Shown here in pieces: positions 1 through 9,721 of a stretch of DNA of 64,000 nt. The DNA comes from Vibrio gigantis (lineage in GTDB: Bacteria; Pseudomonadota; Gammaproteobacteria; Enterobacterales; Vibrionaceae). The position numbers and the translations under genes are program-made. The notes under the pieces are model-generated. The model searched no databases. It had not been told where the DNA came from and saw nothing but the letters and a program-made list of their open reading frames with translations. Within the stretch, counting starts at the first letter, position 1. Each line of letters begins with the position of its first letter. Where the stretch lies: assembly GCF_024347515.1 (NCBI RefSeq), contig NZ_AP025492.1:3162001-3226000 (forward strand), written 5' to 3'.

Positions 1-741
1 CCCTAATACCGCTAGAGAAGAGTGCACTACTGTGCGTGTGGTTGCCTGACTGATACCTTCAGAGGTCGGTACCGCATCATAACCGTTGAAAAGTGCGATC
101 CAAGTGACGGTGATAGCGAAGACCATACACTTGACCATGCTGTTACCAATATCTCGGCCTAGCTCAACAGAAGACTGCATCGCAGACCAGAAACTACCGT
201 GGTCAATGCCTTTCCAATCAACACCCACTAACTGGCCACCCCAAATACCTACCGCCATAAAGATCATAGCAAGCAATGGCATTGAGATAAGCCCGGCCCA
301 AAGTCGTGGTGCAATAATACGTTTTAGAGGATCAACGGCCATCATCTCAAGGCTTGAGATCTGCTCTGTTGCCTTCATTAAACCAATCTCTGCCGTTAGT
401 GCTGAACCAGCTCGACCTGCAAATAATAACGCCGTCACAACAGGGCCCAATTCACGTAACAGTGAAAGTGCGACCATTTGACCAAGATTACCCTCAGCAC
501 CGTAGTCGATGAGCACGACATAACCTTGCAGGCTAAGTACCATGCCAATGAACAGTCCCGAAACTAAAATGATAGCTAATGACTGAACGCCAACGCTATA
601 AAGCTGTTTTACTAATAAAGGGAAGTTTTTTAGTCTCGGGATGCCAAACAAAGCGCCGAATAACATCAGGCTTGCTCGACCAAATGACTCGCAAATCGCA
701 AGTGTGCGTCTACCGACACCCGCAATAGTTTTAGCAATCAT
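1..741 (-). CDS. mlaE: Phospholipid ABC transporter permease MlaE (partial, C-terminus off window)
   Basis: Inner-membrane permease of the MlaFEDB complex, which moves phospholipids between the inner membrane and the periplasmic carrier MlaC and so maintains outer-membrane lipid asymmetry. The reverse strand reads without a stop from an ATG at 741 to the window edge, 247 codons. It starts [12 protein letters not shown] and contains the family stretches [20 protein letters not shown] and [20 protein letters not shown]. MlaE is usually about 260 residues, so only about 13 are missing. The start lies one base past the mlaF stop, so the two are translationally coupled. The rest of the operon (mlaD, C, B) should lie beyond the left edge. 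Confidence 0.95.
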   Translation of the reverse strand, partial: MIAKTIAGVGRRTLAICESFGRASLMLFGALFGIPRLKNFPLLVKQLYSVGVQSLAIILVSGLFIGMVLSLQGYVVLIDYGAEGNLGQMVALSLLRELGPVVTALLFAGRAGSALTAEIGLMKATEQISSLEMMAVDPLKRIIAPRLWAGLISMPLLAMIFMAVGIWGGQLVGVDWKGIDHGSFWSAMQSSVELGRDIGNSMVKCMVFAITVTWIALFNGYDAVPTSEGISQATTRTVVHSSLAVLG

Positions 742-742
742 A

Positions 743-1537
743 TTAAAACAAATCCTTTTCTAGACTTTGCGCAGGGAATCTAAACGGCACCGGGCCATCA
801 GCTTCACCTTGCAAGAATTGCTGCACTCTCGGATCGTCGTTGTTGTACAACTCTTCAGGCGTTCCTGCAGCAATGATTTTGCTATCGGCCATGAGATAAA
901 CCCAATCCGCAATACTCATTACTTCTGGAACATCGTGAGAAACAACAATCGAGGTTAAGCCCAACGCTTGATTGAGGTTACGAATAAGCTCAACCAAAAC
1001 ACCCATAGTGATAGGGTCTTGGCCAACAAACGGTTCATCGTACATGATGAGCTCTGGATCCAAGGCAATCGCACGTGCCAACGCCGCTCTTCTCGCCATG
1101 CCACCAGACAATTCACTCGGCATTAGCTGTGCCGCCCCTCGCAAACCTACCGCCTCAAGCTTAAGTAATACGATGGTACGAATGAATTTTTCATTCAGTT
1201 TGGTGTGCTCACGTAATGGAAACGCCACATTATCAAAGACATTGAGATCCGTAAAAAGTGCACCCGACTGGAAAAGCATGCTCATTTTTTTACGTGCTTG
1301 ATACAGCTTTCGACGCGATAATGCAGGGATATTGTTCCCATCAAACCAGACTTCGCCTTCATCTGGCGGCAATTGACCACCAATCAAACGCAGCAAGGTC
1401 GTTTTACCAATCCCTGATGGCCCCATGATCGCAGTTATCTTACCTTGAGGCACCTCTAAACTGATGTCATCAAAGATAACGCGATCACCGCGTGAAAAGC
1501 TGAGGTTCTTAACTTTCACAAGCTCAGTGTTCAACAT
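743..1537 (-). CDS. mlaF: Phospholipid ABC transporter ATP-binding protein MlaF
   Basis: Cytoplasmic ATPase driving the Mla phospholipid transporter. The 264 residues carry a Walker A motif GPSGIGKTT at about 39-47, the signature LSGGMARR at about 143-150 and Walker B LIMYDEP at about 163-169, followed by the switch histidine in SHDVPE. Length matches the family (about 265-270). It is the first gene of the minus-strand mla operon, is followed after one base by mlaE, and is divergent from yrbG, the arrangement known in E. coli. A clear ATG start and motif set make this secure. Confidence 0.97.
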   Translation of the reverse strand: MLNTELVKVKNLSFSRGDRVIFDDISLEVPQGKITAIMGPSGIGKTTLLRLIGGQLPPDEGEVWFDGNNIPALSRRKLYQARKKMSMLFQSGALFTDLNVFDNVAFPLREHTKLNEKFIRTIVLLKLEAVGLRGAAQLMPSELSGGMARRAALARAIALDPELIMYDEPFVGQDPITMGVLVELIRNLNQALGLTSIVVSHDVPEVMSIADWVYLMADSKIIAAGTPEELYNNDDPRVQQFLQGEADGPVPFRFPAQSLEKDLF

Positions 1538-1801
1538 ATTCTTGTTGTTTCCTTGCTTTAAAAAACGCCAATTATGGCTGCAATAATAATGAGTCTACTT
1601 TAGAATTAAAAGCACTGTTCAATTAATTATAAAAAACAAAAATCAATGGCAGGAATTTGAAAGCATTGAGAAATTCTTTGTTTAACTACATTTCTTTACT
1701 ACTAAGTGGCAATTAATTTGTAGAGTGACTTCCCTTTTATCTAGCAACAAGTCAAAATTAGCGGTTAATTCTCCGTTTTTTATTAACTTTTAGGAATCAT
1801 C
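1538..1801. promoter_or_regulatory. Divergent promoter region mlaF / yrbG
   Basis: 264 A+T-rich bases between the outward-facing mlaF and yrbG genes must hold both promoters. I see several TATAAT-like words but no pair with a convincing -35 partner, no strong dyad and no ORF worth calling. In E. coli the corresponding kdsD-lpt region contains further promoters inside the operon; none can be assigned here by eye. Confidence 0.4.
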
Positions 1802-2767
1802 ATGCTTGAAGCGATTGCGTTTCTTATTATCGGTCTAGGTTTTTTGGTGTGGAGTGCAGATAAACTGGTTTACGGTGCTGCTGCTCTTGCTCGAAACTTC
1901 GGTATCTCACCACTAGTTATCGGTATGACGATCTTAGCAATGGGATCTTCGGCTCCTGAAATGATGGTTTCTGCAACAGCGGCTCTTGATGGCAAAACAG
2001 ATACAGCTGTAGGTAACGTATTAGGCTCAAACATCGCCAATATTGCGCTGATTTTAGGTATTACAGCCCTTATCAAGCCATTATCGATTAGCTCTGGCGT
2101 GATTCGCCGTGAACTACCATTAATGATTGGTGTCACTTTATTAGCTGGCGCACTACTTTGGGATAACCATTTAGGTTTCTATGAAGGTGTGTTGTTGTTT
2201 GTTCTTTTTGCCGCGTTCTTATTTGCGATGCTGCAAATCAGCCGTAGTGAGAAGAAGAACGGTGATGCCTTCCTTGACGAGCAAGAATCAGAAATTCCAG
2301 AAGGTGTAAGTAATCCTAAAGCCGCAATGTGGGTCGTAATTGGTCTGATCATTCTGCCTTTAGCTGCTGATATGCTAGTTGATAATGCCGTAATCATCGC
2401 GAAATACTTTGGCATGAGCGACCTTGTCATTGGTCTAACCATCATTGCCGTAGGTACGAGCTTGCCTGAGCTTGCAGCATCACTAGCCGGTGTTATGAAG
2501 GGTGAAGATGATATGGCTGTAGGTAATATCATTGGCTCCAACGTATTCAATATCCTTGCTGTTATGGGTATCCCGGGCATCCTAAATCCTTCAATCTTGA
2601 GCGAATTCGCTATGGGTCGTGACTTCTGGGTAATGCTAGGCGTATCGCTACTGCTTGTTGTTATGGCGCTAGGAAAATCTCGTAGCGTTAATCGTATTGA
2701 AGGCGGCGTGTTAATTGTGACATTCGTGGCCTACCAAAGTTACCTACTAATGAACATGTCAGCTTAA
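1802..2767 (+). CDS. yrbG: Calcium/sodium antiporter YrbG
   Basis: Inner-membrane cation exchanger of the Na+/Ca2+ (CaCA) family. The 321 residues show the two inverted homologous halves of the family: GMTILAMGSSAPEMMVS (about 41-57) with GNVLGSNIANI (about 73-83), and again GLTIIAVGTSLPELAAS with GNIIGSNVFNI in the second half. These are the alpha repeats that form the ion site. About ten hydrophobic segments are visible. It is the first gene of the plus-strand envelope run, 34 bases before kdsD. The physiological substrate of E. coli YrbG has not been firmly established. Confidence 0.93.
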   Translation: MLEAIAFLIIGLGFLVWSADKLVYGAAALARNFGISPLVIGMTILAMGSSAPEMMVSATAALDGKTDTAVGNVLGSNIANIALILGITALIKPLSISSGVIRRELPLMIGVTLLAGALLWDNHLGFYEGVLLFVLFAAFLFAMLQISRSEKKNGDAFLDEQESEIPEGVSNPKAAMWVVIGLIILPLAADMLVDNAVIIAKYFGMSDLVIGLTIIAVGTSLPELAASLAGVMKGEDDMAVGNIIGSNVFNILAVMGIPGILNPSILSEFAMGRDFWVMLGVSLLLVVMALGKSRSVNRIEGGVLIVTFVAYQSYLLMNMSA

Positions 2768-2801
2768 TTGTTTATTTAACTTCCCGTGCTTGGAGTGTTT
2801 G

Positions 2802-3773
2802 ATGTCTCAGCCATTTGATTACCGCAGTGTTGCAAAACAAGTTTTGGAAACCGAAGTTGCAGGTCTCACTCAATTAGACCAATATTTTAATGATGATTTT
2901 TGCAAAGCTTGCGACCTTATTCTGAACAACAAAGGTAAAGTCGTTGTGATGGGCATGGGGAAATCAGGTCATATCGGCAACAAAATCGCAGCAACATTGG
3001 CAAGTACCGGAACATCGGCTTTCTTTGTACATCCAGGTGAAGCTGCGCATGGCGATTTAGGCATGATTGAGCCAGGCGATATTGTGATTGCAATATCCAA
3101 CTCAGGCGAATCGGGAGAGATTCTCAGCTTATTCCCGGTATTAAAGCGTTTGAACATCAAGATCATTAGTATGACAGGTAAACCAGCATCGAACATGGCG
3201 ACCTTGTCTGATATCCATTTACAAATTTCAGTACCGGAAGAAGCTTGCCCACTGGGCTTAGCACCAACAACCAGCACCACGGCGACTTTGGTTATGGGTG
3301 ATGCATTAGCCGTTGCACTTTTACAGGCTCGAGGTTTTACCGCTCAAGACTTTGCACTGTCTCACCCTGGTGGCGCTTTAGGTCGTCAACTGTTGCTGAA
3401 ACTCGACGACATCATGCACACAGGCGATGCACTTCCTGTTGTAGCACCGGATGCGCTAGTACGAGACGCTCTGTTGGAGATATCTCAGAAAGGCTTAGGC
3501 ATGACAGCCATTGTTGGTGAAGATGGTCAAATGGCTGGTATTTTTACCGATGGTGATTTACGCCGTATCTTAGACAAGCGTGTTGATATCCATAACACGC
3601 AGATCGGCGATGTGATGACGCTAAACCCGACGGTAGCAGAACCAAACATGCTTGCGGTTGAGGGTTTAAATTTGATGCAAGCGAAGAGCATCAATGGCCT
3701 AATGTTATGCCATGAAGGAAAACTAGTCGGTGCCTTAAACATGCATGACTTACTGAAAGCAGGAGTAATGTAA
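2802..3773 (+). CDS. kdsD: D-arabinose 5-phosphate isomerase KdsD
   Basis: Cytoplasmic enzyme converting ribulose 5-phosphate to arabinose 5-phosphate, the first step toward Kdo of LPS. An N-terminal SIS domain (GMGKSGHIGNKIAATLASTG, then ISNSGESGE) is followed by two CBS domains in the C-terminal third. An upstream in-frame TTG at 2790 would add four residues, but the ATG at 2802 has GGAG at a good distance and begins with the expected MSQPFDY, giving 323 residues. The stop overlaps the kdsC start by one base, so the two Kdo genes are coupled. Confidence 0.95.
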   Translation: MSQPFDYRSVAKQVLETEVAGLTQLDQYFNDDFCKACDLILNNKGKVVVMGMGKSGHIGNKIAATLASTGTSAFFVHPGEAAHGDLGMIEPGDIVIAISNSGESGEILSLFPVLKRLNIKIISMTGKPASNMATLSDIHLQISVPEEACPLGLAPTTSTTATLVMGDALAVALLQARGFTAQDFALSHPGGALGRQLLLKLDDIMHTGDALPVVAPDALVRDALLEISQKGLGMTAIVGEDGQMAGIFTDGDLRRILDKRVDIHNTQIGDVMTLNPTVAEPNMLAVEGLNLMQAKSINGLMLCHEGKLVGALNMHDLLKAGVM

Positions 3774-4330
3774 TGACACAGACAGTCGAAACTCTATACG
3801 GCACTGTTGAATCGAATGTGTTTGAAATCGCAAAAGAGATCAAGCTGCTTATTTGCGATGTTGATGGTGTCTTCTCTGATGGTCGCATCTATATGGGCAA
3901 CAACGGTGAAGAGCTGAAAACCTTCCACACTCGTGACGGTTACGGCATAAAATCACTGATGAACGCTGGCATTGAAATCGCGATTATCACTGGTCGTAAA
4001 TCTCAAATTGTTGAGAATCGAATGACGGCTTTGGGTATAAAGCTGATTTACCAAGGTCAGGACGATAAAGTTAAGGCATACCAAGATATTTGCGATAAGC
4101 TTTCTGTAAGCCCTGAGAATACAGGTTACATCGGAGATGATCTGATCGACTGGCCTGTAATGGAAAAAGTTGGCTTGAAGGTATGTGTAGCAGATGGCCA
4201 CCCACTACTTGCAAAGCGTGCAAACTACGTGACAACCATTAACGGTGGTCATGGTGCGGTACGTGAAGTCTGCGACCTTATTTTACAAGCAAGAAATGAA
4301 CTCGACGTGCATAAAGGTTTAAGCATATGA
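3773..4330 (+). CDS. kdsC: 3-deoxy-D-manno-octulosonate 8-phosphate phosphatase KdsC
   Basis: HAD-superfamily phosphatase that releases Kdo from Kdo 8-phosphate. The nucleophile motif ICDVDGVFSDG places Asp29 and Asp31 in the active site, ITGRKS supplies the second motif, and YIGDDLIDWPVM the Mg-binding third and fourth motifs. The small, cap-less length of 185 residues is typical of the tetrameric KdsC group. It overlaps kdsD by one base and lptC by four (ATGA), inside the LPS biogenesis operon. Confidence 0.95.
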   Translation: MTQTVETLYGTVESNVFEIAKEIKLLICDVDGVFSDGRIYMGNNGEELKTFHTRDGYGIKSLMNAGIEIAIITGRKSQIVENRMTALGIKLIYQGQDDKVKAYQDICDKLSVSPENTGYIGDDLIDWPVMEKVGLKVCVADGHPLLAKRANYVTTINGGHGAVREVCDLILQARNELDVHKGLSI

Positions 4331-4890
4331 GTTTTACTCGTATTATCTATTTAATACTAATATTTATTGCCTCTTGGTCAACCTATTACATATACGACAA
4401 AGAGCAAACATCGACCATACAAGTAGCTCCAAATTTGGAGCTGCCCGCGTTTAGTGGCAAAAGTCTAAACAACATCAGCTACGACGAAAGCGGTATTCGT
4501 AGCTATCAAGTTGAATCGACGCATTTAGAATACTACTCAGTGGTTGGCGATACGCACTTTCAAAACCCGGTTCTTTCGGTATTCCGTGAAGGGCACACGA
4601 TTGAATGGCAAGTCACCGCTGGTCGCGCGATTATGGATGAGAATCAAGTTGTCACCTTTTATGACAACGTCGTGGCAAAGAATCTACTGCCAGGGGCAAG
4701 CTTCGATACAATGACCACAGATAAAATGGTTGTTGAGCTGCCTAGCCGAGATTTTTATTCAGAGACTCCGGTCCATATGATCGGTACATTTTTTGAAACT
4801 GAGGGACAAGCAATGAAAGGTAACTTTGGTACCAACAATGCGACCCTCTTTAATTCTGTTCAAGGTAGATATGAAACTCTTACACCTTAG
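4327..4890 (+). CDS. lptC: LPS export protein LptC
   Basis: Bitopic inner-membrane component of the Lpt bridge that receives LPS from LptBFG and passes it to LptA. One N-terminal transmembrane helix (about residues 5-23) is followed by a periplasmic beta-jellyroll with the expected ISYDESGIRSYQVES and GRAIMDENQVVTFYDNVVA segments. 187 residues, close to E. coli LptC. Start overlaps kdsC by four bases and the 3' end overlaps the lptA start, so expression is likely coupled through the whole unit. Confidence 0.94.
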   Translation: MSFTRIIYLILIFIASWSTYYIYDKEQTSTIQVAPNLELPAFSGKSLNNISYDESGIRSYQVESTHLEYYSVVGDTHFQNPVLSVFREGHTIEWQVTAGRAIMDENQVVTFYDNVVAKNLLPGASFDTMTTDKMVVELPSRDFYSETPVHMIGTFFETEGQAMKGNFGTNNATLFNSVQGRYETLTP

Positions 4891-5365
4891 TTTATTCGCT
4901 TTGACCCTTGCGGCACCTAATGTCTATGCTCTGTCTTCGGATAGCGAGCAACCTGTCTACATTGACTCAGACAGCCAGCAATTGGATATGAAAAGTAACC
5001 AAGTGACTTTCCTTGGTGATGTGAACCTTAAGCAAGGCAGCATCAATATCAATGCCGATAAGGTTATTGTTACTCGTAACGCCGTAAATGGTGAGATTGA
5101 AGAAATTCAAGGCTTCGGTAAGCCAGCTACCTTCTCTCAACTTACAGACGACGGCAAGACACTCTACGGTGAAGCTGACGATCTACATTACCAGCTAGTT
5201 GCCGACAAACTGATCATGACCAAGAATGCGATGCTATCTCAAGATGGCAGTATCATTCGCGGCTCTAAGATCACTTACCAGATCGGTTCTCAGAAATTAG
5301 TCGCTGACAGTGGTGAAAACAAACGAGTGTCAACGGTTTTACAACCAACGGAAGTGAATAAGTAA
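4871..5365 (+). CDS. lptA: LPS transport periplasmic protein LptA
   Basis: Periplasmic bridge protein that carries LPS between LptC and the outer-membrane LptDE. The frame is open from 4826, but the ATG at 4871 begins a proper signal peptide ([20 protein letters not shown]), giving 164 residues. Downstream, [20 protein letters not shown] is the OstA/LptA fold signature. This start overlaps the end of lptC by 20 bases, and lptB follows after two bases. The signal peptide decides the start. Confidence 0.93.
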   Translation: MKLLHLSLFALTLAAPNVYALSSDSEQPVYIDSDSQQLDMKSNQVTFLGDVNLKQGSININADKVIVTRNAVNGEIEEIQGFGKPATFSQLTDDGKTLYGEADDLHYQLVADKLIMTKNAMLSQDGSIIRGSKITYQIGSQKLVADSGENKRVSTVLQPTEVNK

Positions 5366-5367
5366 CG

Positions 5368-6093
5368 ATGGCTGTTCTTAAAGCAAAAAACCTAGCGAAA
5401 ACCTATAGCAAGCGTAAGGTTGTTACTGATGTAAGCTTACAGGTAGAGTCAGGCCAGATCGTTGGTCTGCTTGGGCCTAACGGTGCAGGTAAAACCACGT
5501 CTTTCTATATGATTGTTGGTCTGGTTGCACGTGATGAAGGTACCATTAGTATTGATGATCGAGACATCAGTATCTTGCCAATGCACAGTCGTTCTCGTCT
5601 TGGCATTGGTTACCTGCCTCAAGAAGCATCGATTTTCCGTAAGCTGTCTGTAGAGAACAACATCATGGCGGTTTTACAAACCCGTGAAGAGATGACCAAC
5701 GAACAGCGCCAAGATAAGCTGGAAGACCTGCTAGAAGAGTTCCACATTCAACATATCCGCACCAGCAATGGTATGGCTCTGTCTGGTGGGGAGCGCCGTC
5801 GTGTTGAGATTGCGCGTGCACTCGCAGCAAATCCTCAGTTCATTCTGCTAGATGAACCCTTTGCCGGTGTTGACCCGATCTCGGTTATTGATATCAAAAA
5901 AATTATTGTTCATCTACGCGATCGCGGCTTGGGTGTTTTGATTACCGACCACAACGTTCGTGAAACACTAGACGTGTGTGAAAAAGCTTACATCGTAAGC
6001 CAAGGGCACCTGATCGCGGAGGGTACTCCTGAAGATGTTCTCAATAACGAACAAGTTAAACAAGTTTATCTAGGCGAACAATTCCGTCTATGA
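5368..6093 (+). CDS. lptB: LPS export ABC transporter ATP-binding protein LptB
   Basis: Cytoplasmic ATPase of LptB2FG, powering LPS extraction from the inner membrane. 241 residues with Walker [10 protein letters not shown] (about 36-44), [13 protein letters not shown] after the Q-loop, signature LSGGERRR, Walker [14 protein letters not shown] and the switch in [10 protein letters not shown]. All are diagnostic for LptB rather than for the branched-chain amino acid ATPases it resembles. Last gene of the LPS part of the run; rpoN begins 54 bases on. Confidence 0.97.
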   Translation: MAVLKAKNLAKTYSKRKVVTDVSLQVESGQIVGLLGPNGAGKTTSFYMIVGLVARDEGTISIDDRDISILPMHSRSRLGIGYLPQEASIFRKLSVENNIMAVLQTREEMTNEQRQDKLEDLLEEFHIQHIRTSNGMALSGGERRRVEIARALAANPQFILLDEPFAGVDPISVIDIKKIIVHLRDRGLGVLITDHNVRETLDVCEKAYIVSQGHLIAEGTPEDVLNNEQVKQVYLGEQFRL

Positions 6094-6147
6094 TTATATA
6101 GAGAGTATCGAGAGTTCTAAGAATAATAACTAGGTAAGTCACACTGA

Positions 6148-7608
6148 ATGAAACCCTCATTACAACTTAAGCTAGGCCAACAGTTAGCAATGACTCCTCA
6201 ATTGCAGCAAGCGATTCGTTTGTTGCAATTGTCTACTTTAGATTTGCAGCAAGAGATCCAAGAAGCACTTGAATCTAACCCACTACTCGATGTCGAAGAA
6301 GGCAATGAAGATACGCCAACATCGGAAGAAAAACCTAGCAGTGACGAAAAAGAAACCGTTGAAGCCACGGAGCAAGACTTACCTGATAGCTCAGACTTAA
6401 TCGAAAAATCAGAGATTGGCAACGAACTAGAAATCGACACAACTTGGGAAGACGTCTACAGCGCAAACACCGGTAACACAGGTATTGCGATTGATGACGA
6501 CATGCCTGTTTATCAAGGCGAAACCACTCAAAGCCTGCACGATTACCTACTTTGGCAACTCGACCTAACACCATTCACTGACACAGACCGAAGCATAGCT
6601 TTTGCATTGATCGATGCCATCGATGACTATGGCTACCTCACTGTAACTTGTGAAGACATCCTTGAAAACTTCGATAATGAAGAGATTGAGCTTGATGAAA
6701 TTGAAGCCGTACGTAAGCGAATTCAGCAGTTTGATCCGCTAGGTGTCGGTTCAGTCAATCTGCAAGATTGCTTGTTACTGCAACTGGCAACCTTCCCTCA
6801 AGATACTCCTTGGCTCAACGAAGCTAAGTTAGTACTTACTAGCCATATAGACCAACTCGGCAATCGTGATTACAAACTGGTTATCAAAGAGACCAAGTTG
6901 AAAGAGGCAGAACTACGTGAAGTTTTACAGCTGATTCAACAACTGGACCCTCGCCCTGGTAGTAAGATTACTCCGGATGAAACTGAGTATGTGGTTCCGG
7001 ATGTATCTGTCTTCAAAGACCTTGGTAAATGGTTAGTGACAATTAACCCTGATAGCGTGCCTAAGCTGAAAGTGAATCAGCAATACGCGGATCTGGGTAA
7101 CAAAGGTAACAGCGCCGACAATCAATACATCCGCTCCAATTTGCAAGAAGCAAAGTGGCTAATTAAAAGCCTAGAGAGCCGAAATGAGACGCTACTCAAA
7201 GTTGCGCGGTGTATTGTTGAACATCAGCGTGATTTCTTCGAACATGGCGAAGAAGCGATGAAGCCAATGGTTCTTAATGATGTTGCATTAGCTGTTGATA
7301 TGCACGAATCCACGATTTCTCGTGTGACGACTCAAAAGTTTATGCACACACCACGTGGCATCTTCGAACTCAAATACTTTTTCTCGAGCCATGTCAGTAC
7401 TGACAATGGTGGTGAATGTTCATCGACAGCAATTCGAGCACTCATTAAGAAGCTTGTTGCGGCAGAAAATACCGCCAAACCTCTAAGTGATAGTAAGATT
7501 GCTGCTTTACTGGCTGACCAAGGAATTCAGGTAGCTAGACGTACGATAGCGAAATACCGTGAGTCTCTGGGCATTGCCCCATCGAGTCAGCGTAAACGCC
7601 TGTTATAA
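6148..7608 (+). CDS. rpoN: RNA polymerase sigma-54 factor RpoN
   Basis: Alternative sigma factor for -24/-12 promoters needing enhancer-binding ATPases; in vibrios it controls nitrogen use, flagella and quorum-sensing small RNAs. The N-terminal region I is glutamine- and leucine-rich ([20 protein letters not shown]), followed by an acidic linker (about 52-115), the core-binding domain, a helix-turn-helix region and the invariant RpoN box ARRTIAKYR at about 463-471. 486 residues, normal length. It lies between lptB and hpf as in other gamma-proteobacteria. Confidence 0.97.
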   Translation: MKPSLQLKLGQQLAMTPQLQQAIRLLQLSTLDLQQEIQEALESNPLLDVEEGNEDTPTSEEKPSSDEKETVEATEQDLPDSSDLIEKSEIGNELEIDTTWEDVYSANTGNTGIAIDDDMPVYQGETTQSLHDYLLWQLDLTPFTDTDRSIAFALIDAIDDYGYLTVTCEDILENFDNEEIELDEIEAVRKRIQQFDPLGVGSVNLQDCLLLQLATFPQDTPWLNEAKLVLTSHIDQLGNRDYKLVIKETKLKEAELREVLQLIQQLDPRPGSKITPDETEYVVPDVSVFKDLGKWLVTINPDSVPKLKVNQQYADLGNKGNSADNQYIRSNLQEAKWLIKSLESRNETLLKVARCIVEHQRDFFEHGEEAMKPMVLNDVALAVDMHESTISRVTTQKFMHTPRGIFELKYFFSSHVSTDNGGECSSTAIRALIKKLVAAENTAKPLSDSKIAALLADQGIQVARRTIAKYRESLGIAPSSQRKRLL

Positions 7609-7673
7609 AATAATTTAGCCCGCAGTTTCGTTAAGTTATTTATAACTAGATAACCAACTGAAAAGGAAAGTCT

Positions 7674-7961
7674 ATGCAAATCAATATTCAAGGCCATCAC
7701 GTTGATCTTACCGATTCAATGCAAGACTATGTTCACACCAAATTCGACAAACTTGAGCGCTTCTTTGATCATATCAATAGCGTTCAGGTTGTTTTAAAAG
7801 TTGAGAAAATCAATCAAATCGCAGAAGCTACCCTGCATATAAATCAGGGGGAAATCCATGCGACAGCAACAGATGAAAGCATGTATGCTGCGATTGATTC
7901 ATTGGTTGATAAACTCGTTCGCCAACTCAACAAGCACAAAGAAAAGCTAAGTAGTCACTAA
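7674..7961 (+). CDS. hpf: Short ribosome hibernation promoting factor Hpf
   Basis: Small protein that binds the 30S decoding region in stationary phase and promotes 100S dimer formation. 95 residues with the S30EA/YfiA fold: MQINIQGHHVDLTDSMQDYV at the start and ATATDESMYAAIDSLVDKLV near the end. The lack of a long C-terminal domain marks it as the short Hpf form. An AAGGAAAG ribosome binding site precedes the ATG. It sits between rpoN and ptsN, one base from ptsN. Confidence 0.95.
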   Translation: MQINIQGHHVDLTDSMQDYVHTKFDKLERFFDHINSVQVVLKVEKINQIAEATLHINQGEIHATATDESMYAAIDSLVDKLVRQLNKHKEKLSSH

Positions 7962-7962
7962 C

Positions 7963-8424
7963 ATGCAATTAAGCGAAGTACTTTCATTGGACTGCACCAA
8001 AAGTGCAGTCCAATGCACAAGCAAAAAAAGAGCCCTTGAGCTCATCAGTCAGATCGCAGCAGAAAGCTGTGGTCAAGATTCAACAGAACTGTTTGAGTGC
8101 ATGTTGAGCCGTGAGAAAATGGGCAGTACAGGTATTGGTAATGGCATTGCTATTCCCCATGCTCGTATGAATGTCAGTGATAAAGCGATTGCTGTATTAC
8201 TGCAATGCCAAGATCCCATCGAATTTGATGCGATTGATAATCGCCCTGTCGACCTACTATTTGCCCTACTTGTTCCAAGTGAACAGTGTAAGGAGCATTT
8301 AAAAACCCTTTCATGTATGGCAGAACGACTTAACGACAAGCAGACTCTTAAACAGTTGCGTAATGCTCAAAGCGATCAGGAGCTTTACGACATCATGATT
8401 CAAGTGCCAACTTGCGAGCAATAA
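7963..8424 (+). CDS. ptsN: Nitrogen PTS enzyme IIA component PtsN (EIIA-Ntr)
   Basis: Terminal phosphoacceptor of the nitrogen phosphotransferase chain (PtsP to NPr to PtsN), which regulates potassium handling, phosphate signalling and metabolism by its phosphorylation state rather than transporting sugar. The conserved [10 protein letters not shown] motif puts the phospho-histidine at His66. 153 residues, slightly shorter than E. coli PtsN (163). It is followed after one base by rapZ, and npr, which encodes its phosphodonor, is two genes downstream. Confidence 0.95.
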   Translation: MQLSEVLSLDCTKSAVQCTSKKRALELISQIAAESCGQDSTELFECMLSREKMGSTGIGNGIAIPHARMNVSDKAIAVLLQCQDPIEFDAIDNRPVDLLFALLVPSEQCKEHLKTLSCMAERLNDKQTLKQLRNAQSDQELYDIMIQVPTCEQ

Positions 8425-8425
8425 C

Positions 8426-9295
8426 ATGCGATTAATCGTTGTTAGTGGCCAATCCGGGGCCGGTAAAAGTGTTGCGCTACGAGTCCTTGAAGACTTGGGG
8501 TATTACTGTGTTGATAACCTGCCCGTAAACCTGCTCAACGACTTCGTCGAGTCGGTACGCGAGATCAATCAAAACGTTGCCGTTAGCATTGATATTCGTA
8601 ACCTACCAAAAGAACCGCAGTTAGTCACAGAGATGCTAGAGCAACTCGAAGCTGCCACGGACATTGATGTAAATGTCTTGTTCCTCGATGCAAGCAAGCA
8701 GACGTTACTCAAGCGCTACAGCGAAACGCGCAGAATCCACCCTCTATCAATCGGCCAAGAAAAGCTCTCTCTTGAACAAGCGATTGATTTAGAAAAGACA
8801 CTCCTGACACCTCTGGCTGAACAAGCCAGCATTGTGATTGACAGTAGTGACTGCAACCTCTACGAATTGAGTGAAAAGGTTCGCTTTAAAGTTGAAGGCA
8901 AAGAGAAGCAAGAGCTGATCATTGTCTTTCAATCATTCGGTTTTAAATATGGCCTGCCAAGTGACGCTGACTATGTGTTTGATGTTCGCTTCTTGCCTAA
9001 CCCTCATTGGGAACCAGATTTACGACCATTAACGGGCCTCGATGCCCCGATTCACTCTTTCCTAGAAAAACACCCAGAAGTTATTGAACTCAAGCAACAG
9101 ATCCAAGGCTTTGTTGAGCAGTGGCTGCCTATGTTAGAGAAGAATAATCGCAGCTACTTAACAGTCGCGATTGGTTGTACTGGCGGTAAGCATCGCTCGG
9201 TTTATCTAACTCAGAAAATTGGTGAGTACTTCGAACAACTTGGTCATCAAGTTCAAATCAGACACGCCTCCCTAGAGAAGCACCAACAGGGCTAA
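8426..9295 (+). CDS. rapZ: RNase adapter protein RapZ
   Basis: Nucleotide-binding protein that in E. coli binds the small RNA GlmZ, delivers it to RNase E and so senses glucosamine 6-phosphate. Walker A GQSGAGKS at residues 8-15, Walker B-like VLFLDASK, and the C-terminal [12 protein letters not shown] motif are all present in 289 residues. Position between ptsN and npr is conserved. Whether this species uses GlmZ/GlmY as E. coli does cannot be told from this window. Confidence 0.95.
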   Translation: MRLIVVSGQSGAGKSVALRVLEDLGYYCVDNLPVNLLNDFVESVREINQNVAVSIDIRNLPKEPQLVTEMLEQLEAATDIDVNVLFLDASKQTLLKRYSETRRIHPLSIGQEKLSLEQAIDLEKTLLTPLAEQASIVIDSSDCNLYELSEKVRFKVEGKEKQELIIVFQSFGFKYGLPSDADYVFDVRFLPNPHWEPDLRPLTGLDAPIHSFLEKHPEVIELKQQIQGFVEQWLPMLEKNNRSYLTVAIGCTGGKHRSVYLTQKIGEYFEQLGHQVQIRHASLEKHQQG

Positions 9296-9297
9296 CC

Positions 9298-9573
9298 ATG
9301 GAATTAACTCGAACTGTACTGATCCAAAACCGCTTGGGTCTTCACGCTAGAGCAGCCGTAAAGTTGGTTGAGCTTGCACAAAGCTTTGATGCGACTATCA
9401 CTATCCATAGCGAAGAAGATAAAAGCGCGACAGCAGACAGCGTGATGGGCCTGCTTATGCTGGAATCAGCACAGGGACAACACATTACCATTCAAGCTGC
9501 CGGCACCGATTCACAGCAAGCTCTGGATGCTGTCTGTCATCTAATTGAAGACAAGTTTGATGAAGGTGAGTAG
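9298..9573 (+). CDS. npr: Nitrogen PTS phosphocarrier NPr
   Basis: HPr-like phosphocarrier that passes phosphate from enzyme I-Ntr to PtsN. 91 residues; the active site is His16 in [13 protein letters not shown]. The residue after the arginine is Ala where E. coli NPr and HPr have Pro (HARP); the histidine and arginine needed for phosphotransfer are intact. Begins two bases after rapZ and ends the transcription unit that runs from yrbG. Confidence 0.93.
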   Translation: MELTRTVLIQNRLGLHARAAVKLVELAQSFDATITIHSEEDKSATADSVMGLLMLESAQGQHITIQAAGTDSQQALDAVCHLIEDKFDEGE

Positions 9574-9721
9574 CGAAAGCGCTTCATTTACAACACCCAA
9601 AACTCAAACAGCGAACCAACCAATATTAAATCTTAGTTCTACCTAAGTTTATGATTTAAATAAGCCCTAGAATTAAGTTACTATTCCAAGCATTGTTAGA
9701 ATAATGAGATAGGAGGAAAAT

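Noticed and set aside
86..481. Plus-strand 131-residue open frame
   Set aside because: It is antisense to mlaE, which has clear family motifs; no ribosome binding site or family likeness.
2790..2801. Upstream TTG start for kdsD
   Set aside because: The ATG at 2802 has a better placed GGAG and the family N-terminus.
9574..9721. Mg2+ riboswitch before mgtE
   Set aside because: The leader is short and shows no M-box-like conserved elements; only an ordinary promoter-like pair and a strong ribosome binding site.
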